64,000 nucleotides of DNA from an uncultured Oscillospiraceae bacterium (GTDB taxonomy: Bacteria; Bacillota; Clostridia; Oscillospirales; Oscillospiraceae): NCBI GenBank assembly GCA_934589835.1, contig CAKTOK010000001.1, positions 1 through 64,000 on the forward strand, given 5' to 3'. The translations under genes and the position numbers were made by a program. This document shows, piece by piece, positions 59,530 through 64,000 of the stretch. Each line of letters begins with the position of its first letter. Position 1 is the first letter of the stretch. The notes beneath the pieces are model-generated. The model was given only the letters and a program-made list of their open reading frames with translations, was not told the origin of the DNA and ran no database searches.

Positions 59530-60924
59530 TTACACATCCTCCACCAGCCGGTGGCTGTCAAATTTACAGCGGGCATAGTACACCAGCGTAATGGCGCTGC
59601 ACACGAACCAGCCTGCGGGATAGCTCATGGCGATGGGCACGATCTCATTGGAGAGAAAGCGGGCCATGACGTACAGATAGATCTGCCGGAACACCACGAA
59701 GGAGCCCAGCATGATGACCATGGGTACCCGGCTGTTGCCCGCGCCCCGCAGCGCGCCGGAGTAGATCTGGTTGATGCAGAAGAAGAAATAGAACGGCGAC
59801 AGCAGCCGCAGCAGCAGCGCGCCGTAGGACACCACCTCCGGCTTGCTGTTGAAGAACGCCGTCAGATCCGGCGCCAGCAGCAGCACCGGCACCAGCAGCA
59901 CGGCGGTGACGGCAAAGGACAGCCAGAGCGCCCGCCGCACGCCGCCCTTGGCGCGCTCCACATTGCCCACACCCAGATTCTGCCCCACAAAGGTGGTGGA
60001 GGCCATGGACAGCGACTGTACCGGCAGGATCACCAGCTGGTCGACCTTCGTGTAGGCCGTCCAGCCGGACATACAATCCGCACCGAAGTAATTGATATAG
60101 CCCTGCACGAACACATTGGAAAACGCGGTGACAGCCATCTGCAGGGCGGCGGGGATACCCACCGCCACGATCTTTTTCAGCATCGCCCAGTGGAACCGCA
60201 GCTTCCGCAGGGACAGCCTCACGCTGCCGTCGTAGCGTGCCAGCACCCAGAGGGTCAGCACGGCGGACACCGCCTGGGCAATGATGGTGGCGTAGGCCAC
60301 GCCCTCCACGCCCATGCCGCATTGCAGCACGAACACCAGATCCAGCACCGTGTTTACCACGGCGGACACCACCAGAAAATAGAAGGGGCGGCGGGAGTCG
60401 CCGACCGCCCGCAGGATGCCGGACCCCATATTGTACAGCAAAAGCCCCATGATACCGGCAAAATAGATGGTCAGATACGCCGTCTGATCCGGCGCCACCT
60501 CCGCAGGGGTCTTCATCAGGTCCAGCATCAGCGGCGTCATGGCGATGCCTGCGCCGGTGAACACCACGCCCATCAGCACCGTCAGCAGCATGGCGGTGTG
60601 TACCGCCTCGTGCACCTTATCCGGCCGGTGCGCCCCGTAGTACTGGCTGATGACCACGCCCGCGCCGCTGGACATTCCCAGAAAGAAGCCGATGAGCGTA
60701 TTGATGATGGGCCCCACCGTGCCCACGGCGGAGAACGCCTCGTTGCTGACATAGTTGCCCACCACCCAGGTGTCCACCATGTTGTACAGCTGCTGGAACA
60801 GGTTGCCCGCCAGCAGAGGCAGAGCAAAGCTGACGAGATGCTTCGTGGTATTTCCCTGTGTCATGTCCACGTCATAGCGGACGTGGTGATGCCTGTCGTG
60901 GCGGAGATGGAACAGATGCGGCAT
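59530..60924 (-). CDS. MATE-family efflux transporter
   Basis: A 464-residue protein with 12 TM helices. The MATE start MTQGNTTKHLVSFALPLLAGNLFQQLYNMVDTWVVGNYV is clear from about residue 21, and the second half starts near VGIPAALQMAVTAFSNVFVQGYINYFG. It probably exports drugs or metabolites using a Na+ or H+ gradient. The start is set at ATG 60924 because the promoter start point lies near 60961; this gives an N-terminal His-rich tail (HLFHLRHDRHHHVRYDVD) that is unusual. An ATG at 60864 is the alternative and has no ribosome site. A small Cys-rich gene follows with no gap. Confidence 0.92.
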   Translation of the reverse strand: MPHLFHLRHDRHHHVRYDVDMTQGNTTKHLVSFALPLLAGNLFQQLYNMVDTWVVGNYVSNEAFSAVGTVGPIINTLIGFFLGMSSGAGVVISQYYGAHRPDKVHEAVHTAMLLTVLMGVVFTGAGIAMTPLMLDLMKTPAEVAPDQTAYLTIYFAGIMGLLLYNMGSGILRAVGDSRRPFYFLVVSAVVNTVLDLVFVLQCGMGVEGVAYATIIAQAVSAVLTLWVLARYDGSVRLSLRKLRFHWAMLKKIVAVGIPAALQMAVTAFSNVFVQGYINYFGADCMSGWTAYTKVDQLVILPVQSLSMASTTFVGQNLGVGNVERAKGGVRRALWLSFAVTAVLLVPVLLLAPDLTAFFNSKPEVVSYGALLLRLLSPFYFFFCINQIYSGALRGAGNSRVPMVIMLGSFVVFRQIYLYVMARFLSNEIVPIAMSYPAGWFVCSAITLVYYARCKFDSHRLVEDV

Positions 60925-60967
60925 GGATCGTACGGCCTCGCTTCCTTGAAAAACTGCACTACACCGT

Positions 60968-60996
60968 ATCATACCATCCGTTTCCGACATTTTCAA
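60968..60996 (-). promoter_or_regulatory. Promoter of the MATE unit
   Basis: Minus-strand TTGAAA (60991-60996), 17-nt spacer, TATGAT (60968-60973). It overlaps the last codons of the SSB-like gene. Confidence 0.78.
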
Positions 60997-61619
60997 CGGG
61001 GAGAATGTACAAGAAACTCCTCTATGTCCGCCGGGCGCATGATGGACACCTCATAAGCGGTGCGCTCCGTGGCGGTGCCGCCCTCATTTTTGGTGTAGAT
61101 CCGGCTCTGCACGCGGCCCTCCACCGTGAGCCGCTGGCCGGTGTGCATCTCCGCAGTCTGGGCCGCCACGGCGCCCCACGCGATGCACGGCAGATAGTCC
61201 GCCCGTCCGTACCGCCGGTTCACCGCCAGAATGATGTCGCAGATCTCGCGGCCCAGCGGCGTCCGCCGCAGCACCGGCTGCTTGCACAGCACGCCGGACA
61301 GCTGGATCTGATTGAAGGGGGCCTCGCCGCCGGATAGCAGCTGCTGGGCAAACACGGAGATCACCAGACGGCTGCCCTGCCCGCTCTTGTTGTTGAAGGA
61401 CCGCAGCTGCCCCAGCACCGTCACCGTATCGCCCGCCCGCACCGGCACGGACTCCAGTTGGGCCTGCGGCACAATGATCTGCAGCTTGTCCGCCTGCCCC
61501 GACAGGCGCAGCACCGCCAGCGGGAACCGGTAAAAGGCGCAGCCGTGGTTGACGTGGGACAGGGTGGGGGCGCCGTCCGCCTGCCCGCATAGATGGACGC
61601 GGTTGAAATTCAGCTCCAT
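60993..61619 (-). CDS. Tandem OB-fold single-stranded DNA-binding protein
   Basis: A 208-residue protein with two SSB-like OB folds. The first (about 1-95) starts MELNFNRVHLCGQADGAP and holds the AGDTVTVLGQLRSFNN strand; the second (about 100-205) starts NQIQLSGVLCKQPVLRRTP, with IILAVNRRYGRADYLPCIAWG, which is the conserved SSB segment, and LTVEGRVQSRIYTK. No acidic C-terminal tip (DDDIPF-like) is present, so it probably does not recruit SSB partners as the main SSB does. It is likely a second SSB, perhaps for plasmid, competence or recombination. ATG 61619 has GAGGTG upstream. Confidence 0.82.
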   Translation of the reverse strand: MELNFNRVHLCGQADGAPTLSHVNHGCAFYRFPLAVLRLSGQADKLQIIVPQAQLESVPVRAGDTVTVLGQLRSFNNKSGQGSRLVISVFAQQLLSGGEAPFNQIQLSGVLCKQPVLRRTPLGREICDIILAVNRRYGRADYLPCIAWGAVAAQTAEMHTGQRLTVEGRVQSRIYTKNEGGTATERTAYEVSIMRPADIEEFLVHSPR

Positions 61620-61681
61620 ATCGTACACCTCGTTTGTTGAGATGTCCCACCCTATGCGCCGCCGAAAGCGGATATGCCCCC

Positions 61682-61710
61682 TTTTCAAACCGGCAAAACT
61701 ATGGCATAAT
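61682..61710 (+). promoter_or_regulatory. Weak promoter candidate of the radical SAM gene
   Basis: TTTTCA, 17-nt spacer, CATAAT, 22 nt before the ATG. Confidence 0.4.
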
Positions 61711-61732
61711 ACGGCAAAAGGAGTGTGATCCC

Positions 61733-62602
61733 ATGCGCTACAAAGGCAAGGTCTACCGGCCGCCCAGCGAGGCGTACAGCCTCATCGTGCAGGTGACCTA
61801 CGGGTGCAGCCATAACCGCTGCGCCTTCTGTGATATGTATGACGACAAGCATTTCTCCCTGCGCCCCATGGCGGAGATACGGGAGGACCTTGAGCTGGCC
61901 CGTCGGGTCTATCGCCGGGTAGACCGTATCTTTCTGGCGGACGGCGACGCGCTGATACGCCCTACCGGCGATCTGGCGGAGATACTGGGTCTGGCGTACG
62001 GCCTGTTCCCGGAATGTGAGCGGGTCACCTGCTATGCCTCGCCTGCCAGCTTACAGGTCAAGAGCGAGGACGACCTGCGTCTGCTGCGCGGGCGCGGCCT
62101 GAAAATGGTCTATATGGGGCTGGAATCCGGCTGCGACGCGGTGCTGACGCGGATGCGAAAGGGCCACGACGCCGCGGCCATCGTGGCGGCGGGGCAGAAG
62201 GCCCGCCGGTGCGGCCTTGCGCTGTCGGTGACGGCCATCTCCGGCTTGGGCAGCGTGGAGCTGTGGCGGGAGCACGCCGTGGACACCGCCCGCGCCGTCA
62301 GTGAGATGAAGCCCGACTATCTGGGGCTCCTGACGCTGATGGTGGAGCACGGGACCCCGCTGGAAACGTGGGTGAAGGACGGCAGCTTCACCCTGCTGAC
62401 GGCGCCGGAGGTGCTGAAGGAGACGGAGCTGTTCCTCCGCCATGTGGACAGCGAGGGCACGGTGTTCCGCGCCAACCACGCCAGCAACTACCTGACGCTC
62501 AAGGGCACCCTCAACGGCGACCGCGACGCCCTGCTTTCCCAGCTTGCCGCCGCGCTGGAGGGGCAGCGGGACCTGAAGCCGGAATTTTTGCGGGCGCTGT
62601 AA
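61733..62602 (+). CDS. Radical SAM protein of unknown function
   Basis: A 289-residue protein. The N-terminal iron-sulfur motif is TYGCSHNRCAFCDMY, with spacing CX4CX2C in place of the canonical CX3CX2C; this spacing recurs in a family of bacterial radical SAM proteins I recall with TYGCSxNxCxFC. The barrel continues with RIFLADGDAL, VTCYASPASL, KMVYMGLESGCDAVL and LGLLTLMVEHGTPL. The C-terminal part matches the same family (RANHASNYLTLKGTL). No substrate is known. ATG 61733 follows AAAGGAGTG. It is monocistronic, before the trpS T-box. Confidence 0.88.
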   Translation: MRYKGKVYRPPSEAYSLIVQVTYGCSHNRCAFCDMYDDKHFSLRPMAEIREDLELARRVYRRVDRIFLADGDALIRPTGDLAEILGLAYGLFPECERVTCYASPASLQVKSEDDLRLLRGRGLKMVYMGLESGCDAVLTRMRKGHDAAAIVAAGQKARRCGLALSVTAISGLGSVELWREHAVDTARAVSEMKPDYLGLLTLMVEHGTPLETWVKDGSFTLLTAPEVLKETELFLRHVDSEGTVFRANHASNYLTLKGTLNGDRDALLSQLAAALEGQRDLKPEFLRAL

Positions 62603-62612
62603 GAAAAAATGC

Positions 62613-62640
62613 TTGACATCTCCCAAAAAGGTGCTACAAT
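62613..62640 (+). promoter_or_regulatory. Promoter of the trpS T-box leader
   Basis: Perfect TTGACA, 16-nt spacer, TACAAT. Confidence 0.85.
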
Positions 62641-62649
62641 AGCCCCATA

Positions 62650-62925
62650 TTCCAAAACCGTTGAGTAAGAGAAGTACCTGCACAGGAACCTTTCAGAGAG
62701 CGGCGCATCGGTGGGAGCGCGGCAGTGGAATGTGCGGCGAATGGCCTTACGAGGGCGGGGAGAAAGCCTGCAAGGGCGAGTAATACCCGACGGCAGCCGC
62801 GGCCGTTACCCCGGCGGAGCGCATGATCGTGCGTGCAGAGCGGGCATTTTGCCAATTTGGGTGGTACCGCAGGTTTGTATTCAAAGCCTGTCCCATGGAA
62901 GCTTCCATGGGACAGGCTTTTTGTT
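62650..62925 (+). promoter_or_regulatory. T-box riboswitch, tryptophan-specific
   Basis: The 362-nt gap before trpS holds a full T-box. Stem I begins with GTAAG (about 62665) pairing with CTTAC (62746-62750). The specifier loop has AGAAGTAC on one side and GAATGG on the other, giving the specifier codon UGG at 62742-62744 (Trp). The conserved T-box TTTGGGTGGTACCGC (62856-62870) provides the antiterminator and UGGN bulge for uncharged tRNA-Trp. A terminator follows. Low charging of tRNA-Trp would allow read-through into trpS. Confidence 0.93.
62883..62925 (+). terminator. T-box terminator upstream of trpS
   Basis: A perfect 38-nt palindrome (62883-62920) centred on AAGCTT, arms AAAGCCTGTCCCATGG and complement, followed by TTGTTTTGT. 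Confidence 0.93.
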
Positions 62926-62964
62926 TTGTCCGAAAAAATTGCCATACAGAAAGGAAATTGTATC

Positions 62965-64000
62965 ATGGGTAAGATCATCCTCACCGGCGACCGTCCCACC
63001 GGCCGGCTCCACGTCGGCCACTACGTCGGCTCTCTCCGCAACCGCGTCATGCTCCAGAACAGCGGCAAATTTGAGAAGCTGTTTTTCATGATCGCCGACG
63101 CGCAGGCGCTCACCGACAATTTCGACCATCCCCAAAAGGTCCGCGACAACATTCTGGAGGTGGCGCTGGATTACCTGTCCTGCGGCATCGACCCCGCCAA
63201 GTCCACCATTCTGGTGCAGTCCCACATCAGCGAGCTGACGGAGCTGACGTTCTACTACATGAATCTGGTGACGCTGGCCCGTCTGGAGCGCAACCCCACC
63301 GTCAAGGCGGAGATCCAGCTCCGCGGCTTCAACCACAGCATCCCCATGGGCTTTCTGACCTATCCCGTCAGTCAGACGGCGGACATCACCGCCTTTATGG
63401 CGGATACCGTGCCCGTGGGCGAGGATCAGCTGCCCATGCTGGAGCAGGCCCGCGAGATCGTCCGCCGCTTCAACGAGCTGTACGGCGAGACGCTGGTGGA
63501 GCCCACGGCGCTGCTGCCCGACAACGCCGCCTGCCTGCGGCTGCCCGGCACCGACGGCAAGGCCAAGATGAGTAAGTCCTTGGGCAACTGCATCTACCTG
63601 TCCGACGAGCCGGACGACATCCGCACCAAGATCATGGGGATGTACACCGATCCCAACCACCTGCAGGTGTCCGACCCCGGCAACACCAAGGACAACCCGG
63701 TGTTCCTGTATCTGGACGCCTTCTGCACCGACGAGCATTTTGCCCGCTACCTGCCGGACTACGCCAATCTGGACGAGCTGAAGGCCCACTATGAGCGGGG
63801 CGGTCTGGGTGATGTGAAGGTGAAGAAGTTCCTGAACAACGTGCTGCAGGAGACGCTGGAGCCTATCCGCACCCGCCGGCAGGAGCTGGCCAAGGATCCC
63901 GACGCCATCATGGAGATCCTGCGGCAGGGCAGCGGCGTGGCCAAGGAGGCGGCGGCCCAGACGCTGGACAAGGTGAAGCACGCCATGCAGATCGACTATT
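62965..64000 (+). CDS. trpS: Tryptophanyl-tRNA synthetase (3' end outside window)
   Basis: 345 residues are present and the frame is open at the window edge. It is a class I synthetase of TrpRS type: the nucleotide-binding HIGH-like motif [12 protein letters not shown], the [16 protein letters not shown] segment, [39 protein letters not shown], and the KMSKS loop AKMSKSLGN. It charges tRNA-Trp. The ATG has GAAAGG upstream and follows the Trp T-box, which supports the identity independently. Length suggests only a few residues are missing. Confidence 0.96.
   Translation, partial: MGKIILTGDRPTGRLHVGHYVGSLRNRVMLQNSGKFEKLFFMIADAQALTDNFDHPQKVRDNILEVALDYLSCGIDPAKSTILVQSHISELTELTFYYMNLVTLARLERNPTVKAEIQLRGFNHSIPMGFLTYPVSQTADITAFMADTVPVGEDQLPMLEQAREIVRRFNELYGETLVEPTALLPDNAACLRLPGTDGKAKMSKSLGNCIYLSDEPDDIRTKIMGMYTDPNHLQVSDPGNTKDNPVFLYLDAFCTDEHFARYLPDYANLDELKAHYERGGLGDVKVKKFLNNVLQETLEPIRTRRQELAKDPDAIMEILRQGSGVAKEAAAQTLDKVKHAMQIDY

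Noticed and set aside
60925-60996. Upstream extension of the MATE gene to 60996
   Set aside because: It would start within the -35 box of the gene's own promoter.

Overview
The window is one contiguous piece of a high-GC chromosome from an anaerobic, spore-forming Firmicute. The Oscillospiraceae (the Oscillibacter/Flavonifractor/Lawsonibacter side of the Clostridia) fits best, but this is an inference from gene content and not from a marker gene. The evidence is: strong GGAGG ribosome sites and TTGACA-N17-TATAAT-type promoters; metal and tRNA riboswitches of Firmicute type; the glgBCDAP glycogen operon with the clostridial GlgC/GlgD pair; NfnAB-type ferredoxin:NADP oxidoreductase; DUF1540 and DUF896 proteins; and a fragment of an alpha/beta-type spore DNA-binding protein (SASP). 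About 56 protein genes, one tRNA and four structured leader or small RNAs are described. Gene density is that of an ordinary core chromosome.

Layout. 1-3.1 kb: the end of an OmpR-type response regulator, its histidine kinase and an HtrA protease. 3.1-5.9 kb (minus): a split TSUP transporter, a DUF1540 protein and the Mg2+ transporter mgtE behind an M-box riboswitch with a leader terminator. 5.9-7.8 kb: a LysR regulator, an odd divergent intergenic region with a terminated short transcription unit, and a TRIC/UPF0126 membrane protein. 7.8-18.8 kb: genome maintenance (radC, uvrB, uvrA, recD2, comF) interleaved with EamA, TraX and YbaK genes. 18.9-21.3 kb: mreB and an aminotransferase. 21.3-25.2 kb (minus): a P-type cation ATPase whose leader matches a yybP-ykoY manganese riboswitch, a DUF2461 protein and tRNA-Leu(CAA). 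25.2-29.3 kb: ABC exporter, S4-domain protein, DUF896, XpaC-like protein. 29.3-37.6 kb: the glycogen operon. 37.7-45.2 kb: a DEAD-box helicase, then threonine/lysine genes (thrC-thrH divergent from lysC-asd) and an oligopeptide-binding lipoprotein.

45.2-51.8 kb holds a trigger-factor homologue that lacks the ribosome-docking signature, a PAP2 phosphatase, a Crp/Fnr regulator, nfnAB, a TetR regulator and a DUF308 membrane protein. 51.8-54.0 kb is a small mobile-element remnant (TnpW-like small protein plus large serine recombinase) lying against a truncated SASP gene. 54.1-59.3 kb is an envelope-flavoured group: a GHKL kinase/LytTR regulator pair divergent from a LemA-like protein, a bactofilin, an MscS channel and an InlB-repeat protein, with LytTR-type direct repeats between the divergent units. 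59.3-64 kb: MATE exporter plus a 56-residue Cys protein, a tandem OB-fold SSB, a radical SAM protein, and trpS behind a Trp-specific T-box (trpS runs off the window).

The strongest points for follow-up are the two metal riboswitches (M-box on mgtE; yybP-ykoY on the P-type ATPase, which predicts Mn2+ export), the overlapping back-to-back thrC/lysC promoters, the trigger factor with a Pro-Val-Glu in place of Phe-Arg-Lys, the LytTR repeat pair, and the recombinase/SASP junction. I do not see a clearly new multi-gene system. No CRISPR array, rRNA operon, prophage or secondary-metabolite cluster was seen. All identifications come from reading motifs and layout; no database search was run.
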